Shown: positions 1-8,354, counted from the first letter of the stretch. The stretch is 43,403 nucleotides of DNA from Bacteroidia bacterium (GCA_905373665.1 CAJPTV010000002.1:1-43403), one strand, 5' to 3'. Notes: generated from the sequence alone by a model not told the origin. Made by a program: numbers and translations.

Positions 1-2
1 TC

Positions 3-2276
3 GTCGGTATCTTCGGGGCGACCGACGTGCGTGCCCTCTTGGATGCCAACAAGGAGGAGCGTGACCCCGTGATGCTCTTCTACGAAGATTTCCTTACTGC
101 TTACAACCCCGCAGGGCGCAAGGCGCGCGGCGTCTACTACACCCCAGCTCCCGTAGTGTCGTTCATCGTCCGCATTATAGATGACCTTTTGCAAAAGGAG
201 TTTGGGTTAAAGGAGGGACTGGCAGATCATTCGCAAACCGCTGATGGGAAGCACCGCCTGCAAATCCTAGACCCTGCTACGGGGACGGGCACCTTCCTTG
301 TTGAGGTGGTTCGCGCCATTTACAGCAAGTTCGCAGGGCAAACAGGCGTGTGGAACAACTACGTCAAAGACCACCTCCTCCCGCGCCTCTATGGCTATGA
401 GATACTGATGGCGCCCTACGCCATGGCACACCTGAACCTAGAGTATGTCTTTCGCGAGACGGGGGCGACCGACCTTGGGAATGCGCGCTACGGCATCTAC
501 TTGACGAACACCTTGGAGGAAGAACATCCTGCCACAGGGGGGCTCTTTCCGATAGACGACCAAGCAGAGGCAGCGAACGCGCTCAAACAGCGCATGCGGG
601 TGATGGTCATGCTCGGCAACCCGCCCTATCGGCGCGATAGCAACAACAAGGGCGAGACGATAGAGAGGCTCATAAAGTCGTATAAAGCCAATCTAGAAGG
701 CGAACGTATCGTGCGGGCTCTTTCTGACGACTACATCAAGTTCATTCGTTACGCGCAAGAGAAGATAGAGCAAACAGGGGAGGGGATTGTCGCCTTTGTC
801 ACCAACAATAGCTTTCTTGATGGGAGTACGCACCGCACCATGCGCCAAGAGCTCCTGCGGGTCTTTGACGAAATCTACATTCTCAATTTACATGGGAGTC
901 GTCGGCTCAAAGAGAAGACCCCAGAAGGAGGAAAAGACGAAAACGTATTTGATATTCAAACAGGGGTCAGTATCAACCTTTTTGTGAAGAAGCAAAACAG
1001 TGAACCTAAGCGACCAGCGACGCTCCACTACGCAGAACAGTATGGCTTGCGTGAAGAAAAATATGAAACCCTCAACACCCTGCGACTGGATAGCCCGTTG
1101 TGGAAAGAGCTGACGCCATATACCCCTAACTACTTTTTTGTAGACAAGGATCTCGCATTGGCGCAGACCTACGAAAAAGGCTTCTCGTTAGTTGAACTCT
1201 TTGAGTCGTATAGCGTCGGTGCTGTGGCGGGGCGCGATAGGGTCACGATTCAATTTAACAGGAACGAGACTTTGGATGCGATTCGCAAGATGCTTTCCAT
1301 GGACGTAGAAGCGTTTAGAACACTCTCTGGAAGTGGGAGCGACAGTAACAGATGGAAATTGCAAAATGCGATAAACGACATTAAGCGGCATAGAGAGAGC
1401 CTAACGATTATCCCCTTGTCTTACCGTCCGTACGACAATCGTTCTGCTGCTTACACGAATAGCAATGGGGGTATCTTTTTACATCCGTTGTACAAAAAGT
1501 TGGGCGTCCTACTCCACCCAGCGAATTTTGCTCTTTGCGCCACACGCTTTGTGAAAGCCTTTGACGTTTATCACCATTGCTTTATAGCTAAGTCGGTGCT
1601 GGAAAAAGGCTTTGTCTCAAACCGTACGAGCGAAAGCACCTACGCCTTCCCCCTCTATCGCCTCCCCGCAGGCTGTTCTTACACTCCCGCTGAGCTTGCC
1701 GCAGGTAAGACGAGTACGGGTGAGCCGATCCCCCTCGAACTCAATATGCGCCCCGAGGTGCTGGCAAAGATTAGCGAGGCGGTGGGAGAGCCCGTCTCGG
1801 GCGAGGAGCTCTTTGACTACGTTTACGGCGTTCTGCACGACCCCGAATACCGTATCAAATACTTTGAGTTTCTTAAGATAGACTATCCACATATACCCCA
1901 CCCGCAAAACCTAGCAGAATACCGCTTATTTGCCACGCGTGGGGCAAGGTTGCGTCGCCTGCACCTGATGGACGAGTCGCTCGAGCTGCCCCAAGTGGCT
2001 ACCTTCGAGGTGGCGGGGAGCAATGAGGTAACAGCGGTACGCTACGAAGAAACCCCTTTGGGTGAAAGAGACGTCCTTGATGGGAACGCCCCCGAGGGGC
2101 GGGTCTGGATTAACGACACGCAGTATTTTGCCCACGTTCCACGCCGCGTGTGGGATCATTACGTCGGGGCATATCAGCCTGCGCGTCTCTGGTTACAGAA
2201 GCGGGTAGGGCGTCGCCTAGACTTTGACGACGTCCGTTGGTATTTGCGGATGGTGGCAACGATAGCCGAATCTTAA
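3..2276 (+). CDS. Type ISP/IIG-like restriction-modification protein (C-terminal part, cut by window start)
   Basis: The frame is open to the left edge of the window, so the true start lies outside and only the C-terminal ~757 residues are seen. An N6-adenine DNA methyltransferase core is clear: the SAM-binding motif LDPATGTGTF lies about 80-90 residues after the GTG at 27, and the catalytic motif NPPY about 198-201. The preceding segment GVYYTPAPVVSFIV is typical of Type ISP and N6-methylase restriction proteins. The second half, with LSYRPYDNRS, resembles the target-recognition part of Type ISP enzymes. In that family the missing N-terminus would carry nuclease and helicase domains, but none of that is visible here. 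Function is inferred: adenine methylation at a specific site combined with restriction of unmodified DNA. The class is confident; the exact subtype is less so because the N-terminus is missing. The stop is followed by a short GC-rich inverted repeat (2276-2292) without a T-run. Confidence 0.85.
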   Translation, partial: VGIFGATDVRALLDANKEERDPVMLFYEDFLTAYNPAGRKARGVYYTPAPVVSFIVRIIDDLLQKEFGLKEGLADHSQTADGKHRLQILDPATGTGTFLVEVVRAIYSKFAGQTGVWNNYVKDHLLPRLYGYEILMAPYAMAHLNLEYVFRETGATDLGNARYGIYLTNTLEEEHPATGGLFPIDDQAEAANALKQRMRVMVMLGNPPYRRDSNNKGETIERLIKSYKANLEGERIVRALSDDYIKFIRYAQEKIEQTGEGIVAFVTNNSFLDGSTHRTMRQELLRVFDEIYILNLHGSRRLKEKTPEGGKDENVFDIQTGVSINLFVKKQNSEPKRPATLHYAEQYGLREEKYETLNTLRLDSPLWKELTPYTPNYFFVDKDLALAQTYEKGFSLVELFESYSVGAVAGRDRVTIQFNRNETLDAIRKMLSMDVEAFRTLSGSGSDSNRWKLQNAINDIKRHRESLTIIPLSYRPYDNRSAAYTNSNGGIFLHPLYKKLGVLLHPANFALCATRFVKAFDVYHHCFIAKSVLEKGFVSNRTSESTYAFPLYRLPAGCSYTPAELAAGKTSTGEPIPLELNMRPEVLAKISEAVGEPVSGEELFDYVYGVLHDPEYRIKYFEFLKIDYPHIPHPQNLAEYRLFATRGARLRRLHLMDESLELPQVATFEVAGSNEVTAVRYEETPLGERDVLDGNAPEGRVWINDTQYFAHVPRRVWDHYVGAYQPARLWLQKRVGRRLDFDDVRWYLRMVATIAES

Positions 2277-2354
2277 GGGCGGCGCGTGCCCTCAGCGAAA
2301 AGTGAGTAACCCCCGCTTTTCACTACCTTTACCTGCCAATAAATCAGGTTGACG

Positions 2355-4421
2355 ATGCGAAAACTTATCTTTATGGGGGCTATGGGTATGGCTGCACTAA
2401 GCTTCAGCTGTCAGGAGTTTAAGGAGAACACGGTGGTCAAGAAAGAGAACCTGCCGTGGACGGTAGATCAGTTTGCCGATATCTACATTATGCGTTACGA
2501 AGTGCCCGACTGGGACTCGCTTACGCTTCAGCAGAAGGAGCTTTGCTACTTCCTGAGCCAAGCGACACTGGCAGGACGAGACATCTTGTGGGATCAGAAC
2601 TACGAGTATAACCTCACCGTACGGCACGTCCTCGAAGCGATTTACGAAGGCTATACGGGGGAGCGCTCGGGCGAGAACTGGGAGGCCTTTATGGTCTACC
2701 TCAAGCGGGTCTGGTTCTCTAACGGGATTCATCACCACTACGGGGAGATGAAGATCATCCCCGAGTTTCCTCTTGCCTACCTAAACGATCTCATCAAGGG
2801 GACGCCAGTGGAATTCTTCCCCGAGGCCTACCAAGAGCCTAATATGTTGATTAACTTCATCCGCCCCATCCTCTTCGACCCCACCATTGCTGCTAAGCGG
2901 GTGAACAAAGAGGATGCTGGGGAGCGCGAGGATGTTGCCGTAGACCTCCTTCGCACCTCGGCAACGAACTTCTACAAGGGAGTGACCCAAGAGGAGGCAC
3001 AAGCCTTCTATGACAAGCTGGCAGACTCCGTAGGAAACGAGCGTTTAGCTTACGGGATGAACTCCCAACTCTGCAAGATCGACGGCGTCGTCCAAGAGCG
3101 CACGTGGAAGCTCGACGGGATGTATACCGAGGCGATAGAACAGATTATCTACTGGCTTGAAAAGGCGGAGAAGGTGGCAGAGAACGATGCGCAGGTAGCC
3201 ACGATCCGCAACCTTATCCGCTACTACAAATCGGGCGACTTGCACGACTTTAATGACTATTGCCTCCAGTGGGTGAAAGATACTGCCGCACGGGTGGACT
3301 TCGTTAACGGCTTTATCGAAGACTATGGCGACCCACTCGGGCGTAAGTGTAGCTGGGAAGGGCTCGTGAACTTCAAGAACATTGCTGCTACGCGCCGTAC
3401 GAAGATCCTCTCGGAGAATGCGCTGTGGTTTGAAGAGAATTCCCCCATTGACGAATCTTTCAAGCGTAAGGAGGTAAAGGGGATTACCGCTAAGGTGATC
3501 AACGCCGTAATGCTCGGCGGGGACTGCTACCCCTCTACCCCGATTGGGATTAACCTCCCCAATGCGAACTGGATTCGTGCGGAGCACGGCTCTAAGAGCG
3601 TGACCATTGAGAACATCACCAACTCTTACGAACAGGTATCGCAAGGCAATGGCTTCCTAGAAGAGTTTGCTAATAGCCCTGAGGAGGTGGCGCGCATCCG
3701 CAAGTATGGTTCTTTGAGCTCGAACCTCCATACGGACCTTCACGAATGTCTCGGACACGGGAGCGGTAAGCTCGCCGCAGGCGTAACGGGCGATGAGCTT
3801 AAGAACTACTCTGCTACGCTTGAAGAGGCGCGTGCCGATCTCTTTGGCTTGTACTACATCCGTGACCCCAAGATGGTGGAACTGGGTATCTTGCCCGAGG
3901 GGGAATACTCCGAAGCTGAGTACGATGGCTTTATTCGTAATGGGCTCATCACCCAATTGACGCGTATTAAGCCTGGCGACCAGATCGAAGAGGCGCACAT
4001 GCGTAACCGTGCCCTTATCGCCAACTGGTGCTTCGAACGCGGACAACAGAACAACGTGATCGAGTGGCAGAGCCGCGACGGCAAGCGTTATGTGAAAATC
4101 AATGACTACGACGCACTCCGTAACCTCTTCGGACAGCTCCTGCGCGAAATACAGCGCATTAAGAGTACGGGCGACTTCGAGGCAGGGCGTGCCCTCGTGG
4201 AACGCTATGCGGTGAAGGTCGACAAAGACCTCCATTCCGAAGTCCTCAAGCGTTACGCAAAGCTTAACATTGCGCCTTATGGCGGTTTTGTGAACCCGAT
4301 CCTCGAGCCCGTGATGGATGGCGAACAGATTGTGGACGTAAAGCTGCACTATACGACCGACTATGCCGCTCAAATGATGGAGTATGGTAAGAAACACTCC
4401 TTCCTCCCGTTAAAGAACTAG
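2355..4421 (+). CDS. Dipeptidyl peptidase III (M49 family), probable lipoprotein
   Basis: Zinc metallopeptidase that removes dipeptides from peptide N-termini, 688 residues from the ATG at 2355. The metal site is complete. HECLGH is at about residues 463-468 and EEARAD at about 490-495, so the two zinc histidines and the second-motif glutamate keep the 28-residue spacing known from the Bacteroides enzyme. The ATG at 2355 is preferred over the in-frame TTG at 2349 because it starts directly with a signal peptide (MRKLIFMGAMGM...) ending in a cysteine in LSFSC. That suggests lipid attachment and an envelope location, although the lipobox is loose, as is common in Bacteroidetes. A TACCTTTA element at 2324-2331 is one base from the Bacteroidetes -7 consensus and could be its promoter. 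A role in peptide nutrition of an asaccharolytic organism is inference. Confidence 0.92.
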   Translation: MRKLIFMGAMGMAALSFSCQEFKENTVVKKENLPWTVDQFADIYIMRYEVPDWDSLTLQQKELCYFLSQATLAGRDILWDQNYEYNLTVRHVLEAIYEGYTGERSGENWEAFMVYLKRVWFSNGIHHHYGEMKIIPEFPLAYLNDLIKGTPVEFFPEAYQEPNMLINFIRPILFDPTIAAKRVNKEDAGEREDVAVDLLRTSATNFYKGVTQEEAQAFYDKLADSVGNERLAYGMNSQLCKIDGVVQERTWKLDGMYTEAIEQIIYWLEKAEKVAENDAQVATIRNLIRYYKSGDLHDFNDYCLQWVKDTAARVDFVNGFIEDYGDPLGRKCSWEGLVNFKNIAATRRTKILSENALWFEENSPIDESFKRKEVKGITAKVINAVMLGGDCYPSTPIGINLPNANWIRAEHGSKSVTIENITNSYEQVSQGNGFLEEFANSPEEVARIRKYGSLSSNLHTDLHECLGHGSGKLAAGVTGDELKNYSATLEEARADLFGLYYIRDPKMVELGILPEGEYSEAEYDGFIRNGLITQLTRIKPGDQIEEAHMRNRALIANWCFERGQQNNVIEWQSRDGKRYVKINDYDALRNLFGQLLREIQRIKSTGDFEAGRALVERYAVKVDKDLHSEVLKRYAKLNIAPYGGFVNPILEPVMDGEQIVDVKLHYTTDYAAQMMEYGKKHSFLPLKN

Positions 4422-4457
4422 AGAACCTCCCGTAAAACATTTTTTACAACCATTGCA

Positions 4458-5564
4458 ATGAAGAAAACACCATTGTGTGCCGTGCACGAAGCGCTTGGCG
4501 CAAAGATGCAGGAGTTTGCTGGCTACTTTATGCCAATCGAGTACGTAGGGATTAACGAAGAGCACCGCACCGTGCGCGAACAGGCGGGGATCTTCGACGT
4601 CTCCCATATGGGGGATATCTGGGTGCAGGGCCCTAAGGCCGTAGAACTCCTCCAGCGCGTGGGGTCTAACGATGTGGAAGCCCTCACGGACGGACAGGTG
4701 CAGTACTGCTGTTTCCCGAACAACGAGGGGGGGATTGTCGATGACTTCCTTACCTATCGCATCAGTGCAGAAAAGTACCTCTTGGTAGTCAATGCGGCGA
4801 ACCTCGACAAGGACTGGGCTTGGCTATGTCAACACGCCGAGGCGCTCGGGATGAAAGTGGGCGTAGACCTTGTGAACGCTTCGGAAGAGATGTCGCAGGT
4901 GGCGGTGCAGGGGCCTCTAGCAATGAAGATCGTGCAGAAGCTCGTGGCTGAGCCCGTGGAGGAGATGAAATACTACACCTTCAAGTACGTCGAGATGGCG
5001 GGAGTGAAGAATGTCCTTCTTTCCATTACGGGTTATACGGGGGCTGGCGGCTGTGAGATCTATTGCGCGAATGCCGACATTGTGACGATTTGGAATGCGC
5101 TCATCGAAGCGGGTAAGGAAGAGGGGTTGCGTCCTGCGGGGCTCGGGGCGCGCGATACGCTCCGTCTCGAAATGGGGTTCTGTCTCTACGGACATGACAT
5201 CAACGATACGACCTCGCCGATAGCCGCAGGGCTGGGCTGGATTACGAAGCTCACCGACAACAAGCCGAACCTCGTGGCACGTGCGCTGATCGAAAAGGTT
5301 AAGAGCGAGGGACCAGTATCGAAACTCGTGGGCTTTGAGATGGTAGATAAGGGCATCCCGCGCCAACACTACCCGATAGTCGATGCCGAGGGGGCAGTAA
5401 TTGGCGAAGTAACCTCGGGGACGATGTCGCCCTCGCTAAAGAAAGCAATCGGGATGGGCTATGTAAAGAAGGAGTTTTCTAAGGCTGGGACGGAGATCTA
5501 CATCCAAGTGCGGGGCAAGAATTTGAAAGCACAGGTCGTTAAAGTCCCTTTCTATAAAGGCTAA
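4458..5564 (+). CDS. gcvT: Glycine cleavage system T protein (aminomethyltransferase)
   Basis: Transfers the aminomethyl carbon from lipoylated H protein to tetrahydrofolate, releasing ammonia, in the cytoplasmic glycine cleavage complex. The 368-residue length is normal for the family. Recognisable blocks are the N-terminal FAGYFMPIEY, then GIFDVSHMGD, the mid-protein GYTGAGGCEIY (most family members have GYTGE, so the acidic residue is replaced), GARDTLRLEMG and the C-terminal GEVTSGTMSPSL. The ATG at 4458 gives the expected N-terminus. No other gcv gene is adjacent. The lipA and lipB genes about 7.5 kb downstream make the lipoyl group that the partner H protein needs. The gap of 36 nt after the peptidase gene allows co-transcription, and a hairpin terminator follows at about 5658-5685. 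Confidence 0.95.
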   Translation: MKKTPLCAVHEALGAKMQEFAGYFMPIEYVGINEEHRTVREQAGIFDVSHMGDIWVQGPKAVELLQRVGSNDVEALTDGQVQYCCFPNNEGGIVDDFLTYRISAEKYLLVVNAANLDKDWAWLCQHAEALGMKVGVDLVNASEEMSQVAVQGPLAMKIVQKLVAEPVEEMKYYTFKYVEMAGVKNVLLSITGYTGAGGCEIYCANADIVTIWNALIEAGKEEGLRPAGLGARDTLRLEMGFCLYGHDINDTTSPIAAGLGWITKLTDNKPNLVARALIEKVKSEGPVSKLVGFEMVDKGIPRQHYPIVDAEGAVIGEVTSGTMSPSLKKAIGMGYVKKEFSKAGTEIYIQVRGKNLKAQVVKVPFYKG

Positions 5565-5624
5565 CCTCCTTAACGTTTCGTTGCGAGATAGCACTCTTCT
5601 TTAGCTTCTTTTTAGAAAAAGTTG

Positions 5625-5632
5625 TATCTCTG
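5625..5632 (+). promoter_or_regulatory. Possible -7 promoter element TATCTCTG
   Basis: TATCTCTG differs by one base from the Bacteroidetes TAnnTTTG element. Just upstream is a 14-bp AT-rich palindrome (5608-5621). Just downstream are a GAAA-tetraloop hairpin AGTGC-GAAA-GCACT (5634-5647) and then the terminator hairpin at 5658-5685. No coding region starts here, so if active it would make a very short RNA. Confidence 0.3.
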
Positions 5633-5657
5633 TAGTGCGAAAGCACTTCTCAATCTT

Positions 5658-5685
5658 AGGGCACGTCTTGTAGGCGTGCCTTTTA
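5658..5685 (+). terminator. Rho-independent terminator downstream of gcvT
   Basis: The stem GGCACG (5660-5665) pairs with CGTGCC (5675-5680) around a 9-nt loop and is followed by TTTTATTTT. It is placed 95 nt after the gcvT stop and before the restriction-modification gene, so it probably ends the gcvT transcript or a short leader/small RNA beginning near 5637. Confidence 0.65.
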
Positions 5686-5745
5686 TTTTGGGTTAGAAAA
5701 GCCTAGTGGCGAGTGGCTATGAGGGGCTGGAAGGATCGTGGCTGT

Positions 5746-5760
5746 GCCCCCTACGGGGGC
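5746..5760. promoter_or_regulatory. Perfect GC inverted repeat overlapping a promoter region
   Basis: GCCCCC (5746-5751) and GGGGGC (5755-5760) flank a TAC spacer. It sits 7-21 bp upstream of the -7 element at 5767, where the -33 region of that promoter would lie. It could be an operator or simply a hairpin. No T-run follows, so it is not a normal terminator. Confidence 0.35.
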
Positions 5761-5766
5761 GAGAGT

Positions 5767-5774
5767 TATCTTTG
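5767..5774 (+). promoter_or_regulatory. -7 promoter element TATCTTTG of the restriction-modification gene
   Basis: Exact match to the Bacteroidetes TAnnTTTG element. Transcription would start near 5779, leaving a leader of about 16 nt before the ATG at 5795. This supports 5795 as the native start rather than the upstream in-frame candidate at 5738. No clear -33 TTTG is seen. Confidence 0.6.
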
Positions 5775-5794
5775 CCCCAAAATCAGAGACTAGC

Positions 5795-6043
5795 ATGATA
5801 GACTATACAGGCATTGCAGAGGAGGAGTTGAAATTACGCGTGGCAGAGGACTTCTTCCCTCAATACGACACTGCACACCGCATCGGTAAGATAGATTTTG
5901 CCGTGACCCTCCGCAACCCGCAACCCGCAACCCGCAACCCGCAACCCGCAACCCGCAACCCGCAACCCGGCGGGCGATGCAACAATGTTGCAATCTCTGC
6001 TTTGGGCAGAAGCCAAGCGCGGCACGATAACCGATATCTATAA
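5795..6043 (+). CDS. N-terminal fragment of frame-broken Type IIG-like restriction-modification protein
   Basis: This is the 5' end of the gene continued in another frame at 5985-8297. From the ATG at 5795 it encodes about 40 ordinary residues (MIDYTGIAEEELKLRV... up to GKIDFAVT). It then runs into peptide made by the 7-bp repeat (RNPQPAT repeated) and stops at 6043. The aspartate of GKIDFAVT (about residue 34) is the expected first acidic residue of a PD-(D/E)XK nuclease, whose E-x-K half (WAEAK) appears only in the other frame downstream of the repeat. The frame shift therefore separates the two halves of the nuclease active site. Removing one 7-bp unit, or adding two, would fuse this frame with the long one. 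I call this the first part of one phase-variable gene, currently OFF, rather than an independent small gene. An assembly error in the repeat is possible. Confidence 0.7.
   Translation: MIDYTGIAEEELKLRVAEDFFPQYDTAHRIGKIDFAVTLRNPQPATRNPQPATRNPQPGGRCNNVAISALGRSQARHDNRYL
5913..5968 (+). repeat. Eight tandem copies of 7-bp unit GCAACCC inside a restriction-modification gene
   Basis: Eight perfect, uninterrupted heptanucleotide units. The unit length is not a multiple of three, so each gain or loss changes the reading frame of the surrounding gene. The long frame is open from 5907 across the whole tract and onward, and the N-terminal frame is open across the tract from the other side. Both frames therefore tolerate any copy number, which is the expected structure for a slipped-strand switch. 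Confidence 0.97.
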
Positions 6044-8297
6044 GCCCCTTGTACAGCTCGTGCTGACCATCGGCAGAGCACGCACCTTTGAGACCTACCT
6101 ACCGCCCCCCTTCCTCGGCGTCTTGGATGCGGAGAAGATCGTCTTCTTGCCCTACAAGGAAATTATGCCCTTTTTCGCTCTTAATGACTTCAACTGGAAT
6201 GTAACCCCGTCTGACGACACAACGCGAGAATTTGGGCTATTATATGAAGCAATACGAACAAGTTTAGAGAAGGCGGGCGAGCTCTATTGCTACCGCTACG
6301 ACGCTCACACCGAGGAGCTGCGCGCATTCATCCAGCAGCACTTTTCGCAGGGCGGGAGTCAGATACAGGTCAATAAGAACAATTTCGTGGCAGTATACCA
6401 GCGGTGGTTGGCGACGGTGCAGCCGAGCATAGCCGTAGACTGGGCACTACTTAAAAAGCAGGGCATCATTGACGGGGACTTCTTTTTGGCAGACCTGCTC
6501 TCCGAACACAACCAGACGCTCAAGGAGGCGCTCTATGTGCTGTTGCAGGATAACCGCTATGTCTTTGACCGTCGTATCGACCTGAGTGGCTTTCTCATGG
6601 AGAAGCAGGTCTTTTTTAAGGACAAGCAACGCGCCCACACTCAGTTCTGGAGTCTCTACCAACGCCCGCCGCGCGAGGAGTATTGGGCGTATATCATCGA
6701 CCGGCGCGACCTCCTTGTGCCACAGGATGTGCGCGAACGCAAGGGGTCGTTCTTCACCCCGAAGCAATGGGTGGAGCTCTCGCAGCAGTATATAGCCGAT
6801 GTGCTGGGCGAGAACTGGCAAGAGGAGTACTACGTCTGGGACTGTGCGGCGGGCACGGGCAATCTGCTCAATGGGCTGACGAACAAGTACAACATCTGGG
6901 CCTCTACCCTCGACCCGCAAGACGTGCAGGTGATGAAAGATCGCATTGCCAACGGCGCGAACCTCCTCGAGAGCCACGTCTTCCAATTTGACTTCCTCAA
7001 CGACGAGTTTGATAAACTACCCGCAGGGTTGCAGGAGATAATCAATGACCCCGAGAAGCGGAGGAAGCTGGTCGTGTATATTAACCCGCCGTATGCGGAG
7101 GCGGGGAATGCGCGAACTCGAACGGGCGAGCGGAATAAGAGTGATGTTTCCAATACAACGCGCGTATGTGAGCAGTTTCGTTCGCAGCTCGGGTTGGGGA
7201 TACGAGAGCTCTTTGCGCAATTCCTCGTGCGTATTTACTCGGAGCTTCCTGCGTGTAACGTAGGCATATTTAGCACATTAAAATATTTGCAAGGTTCTAG
7301 TTTTAAGGCATTTCGGAACTTCTTTCTTGCCCGTCTACAGCGTGGCTTTCTCGTCCCAGCAGACACCTTCGATAATGTGAAAGGTGTATTCCCAATAGCA
7401 TTCTCCTTGTGGGATTTGTCTGAGAAACGACAATTTCGTGAGCACCTCTTTGATGTTTACCTTGTTGCCGCACAAAAACTCGCAACGTCGAAACGCATCT
7501 TAGCCTTGGAGGATAGCCCCCGTATTACGGACTGGATCGCGCGTTACCAAAAAAAGACAAATCCCATCGGTTATACGGGGAACTATGCCCCCGATTTACA
7601 ACACAACCAAGATCTTTACCTATCTAACCGTCAACTGGTGAACCGAAACCAAACTGTGAGTAATGCCACAAAGTATCGTATTGAGGCAAAAAACCTCATC
7701 CCGAGCTGTGTCTACTTTGCGACCCGTAAGGTAATATTACATACTTGGCTTAACAATCAAGACCAGTTCCTTTACCCAAACGACGGCTGGCAAACGGACA
7801 CAGAGTTCCAAACGAACTGCTTAGCTTTTACCCTTTTCCACGGAAAGAACAACATCCAGTCCCAATACGGCACTAACCATTGGATACCCTTCACCGAAGC
7901 AGAGGTCAATGCCCGCGACCGCTTTGAGAGTCACTTTATGACGGACTTCATGGCAGGGAAGCTTGCCAAGAACGAGAAAGAAAGTAACGGGAGTTTATTT
8001 CAATCCCAGTCGTTCGTCCCCACCGTGCCACTCGTCTTTTCGCCCGAGGCGACGGCGGTCTTTGATGCGGGACGCGAGCTCTGGCGCTACTATCATGCGC
8101 AACCCCACGCCAACCCCAATGCCTCGTATTACGACATTCGCGCGCATTTCCAAGGGCGTAACGGTCAGGGAAAGATGAACGCCAAAAGTGACGACGCGGA
8201 GTATATGCGCCTGTGGGGCAACCTCAAGGAGGCGATGGAGGTGCTGCGGCAGCAGATCGTCCCCAAGGTGTATGAGTATGGTTTTCTGATTAAGTAG
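5985..8297 (+). CDS. Type IIG-like restriction-modification protein, main body (out of frame with its native start)
   Basis: 770 residues from the internal ATG at 5985. It begins MLQSLLWAEAKRG, where E9-A-K11 looks like the E-x-K half of a PD-(D/E)XK nuclease. The following LVQLVLTIGRARTF and NDFNWNVTPS blocks are conserved in Eco57I-like proteins. The methyltransferase core follows: SFFTPKQWV (about 255-263), SAM motif I WDCAAGTGNL (285-294) and catalytic NPPY (367-370). The rest is probably target recognition. The first nuclease half and the native start are in a different frame upstream (5795), separated by the 7-bp repeat. In the sequenced state only this N-terminally shortened product could be made, if the ATG at 5985 is used at all. 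It would keep the methylase but lose the nuclease aspartate. Some AT-rich stretches inside the gene differ from the neighbouring housekeeping genes and suggest transfer. Confidence 0.85.
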   Translation: MLQSLLWAEAKRGTITDIYKPLVQLVLTIGRARTFETYLPPPFLGVLDAEKIVFLPYKEIMPFFALNDFNWNVTPSDDTTREFGLLYEAIRTSLEKAGELYCYRYDAHTEELRAFIQQHFSQGGSQIQVNKNNFVAVYQRWLATVQPSIAVDWALLKKQGIIDGDFFLADLLSEHNQTLKEALYVLLQDNRYVFDRRIDLSGFLMEKQVFFKDKQRAHTQFWSLYQRPPREEYWAYIIDRRDLLVPQDVRERKGSFFTPKQWVELSQQYIADVLGENWQEEYYVWDCAAGTGNLLNGLTNKYNIWASTLDPQDVQVMKDRIANGANLLESHVFQFDFLNDEFDKLPAGLQEIINDPEKRRKLVVYINPPYAEAGNARTRTGERNKSDVSNTTRVCEQFRSQLGLGIRELFAQFLVRIYSELPACNVGIFSTLKYLQGSSFKAFRNFFLARLQRGFLVPADTFDNVKGVFPIAFSLWDLSEKRQFREHLFDVYLVAAQKLATSKRILALEDSPRITDWIARYQKKTNPIGYTGNYAPDLQHNQDLYLSNRQLVNRNQTVSNATKYRIEAKNLIPSCVYFATRKVILHTWLNNQDQFLYPNDGWQTDTEFQTNCLAFTLFHGKNNIQSQYGTNHWIPFTEAEVNARDRFESHFMTDFMAGKLAKNEKESNGSLFQSQSFVPTVPLVFSPEATAVFDAGRELWRYYHAQPHANPNASYYDIRAHFQGRNGQGKMNAKSDDAEYMRLWGNLKEAMEVLRQQIVPKVYEYGFLIK

Positions 8298-8305
8298 GAG
8301 GTGCA

Positions 8306-8354
8306 GTGCGTAGTCGCACAGAACAATTTCACGACAAGCGGTGCGTGACCGCAC
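8306..8354. other. Pair of short GTGCG/CGCAC hairpins between convergent genes
   Basis: Two similar stem-loops, GTGCG-TAGT-CGCAC (8306-8319) and GTGCG-TGAC-CGCAC (8341-8354), fill the 98-bp gap between the restriction-modification gene and the minus-strand AAA/nuclease gene. Neither has a clear T-run directly after it. They may help end transcription from both sides. A related stem (AGTGC-GAAA-GCACT) lies on the other flank of the restriction-modification gene at 5634-5647. Confidence 0.45.

Noticed and set aside
3657..4397. Long open frame (246 codons) antisense to the dipeptidyl peptidase III gene, and a similar one at 3045-3644
   Set aside because: They lie fully opposite a gene with intact catalytic motifs, show no domain or signal, and are expected in GC-rich coding DNA.
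5904..6043. Frame break in the restriction-modification gene as a plain sequencing or assembly error
   Set aside because: Not excluded, but the break lies precisely in a perfect 8-copy 7-bp repeat and both frames are open through it, which fits biological slippage better. Read-level inspection would settle it.
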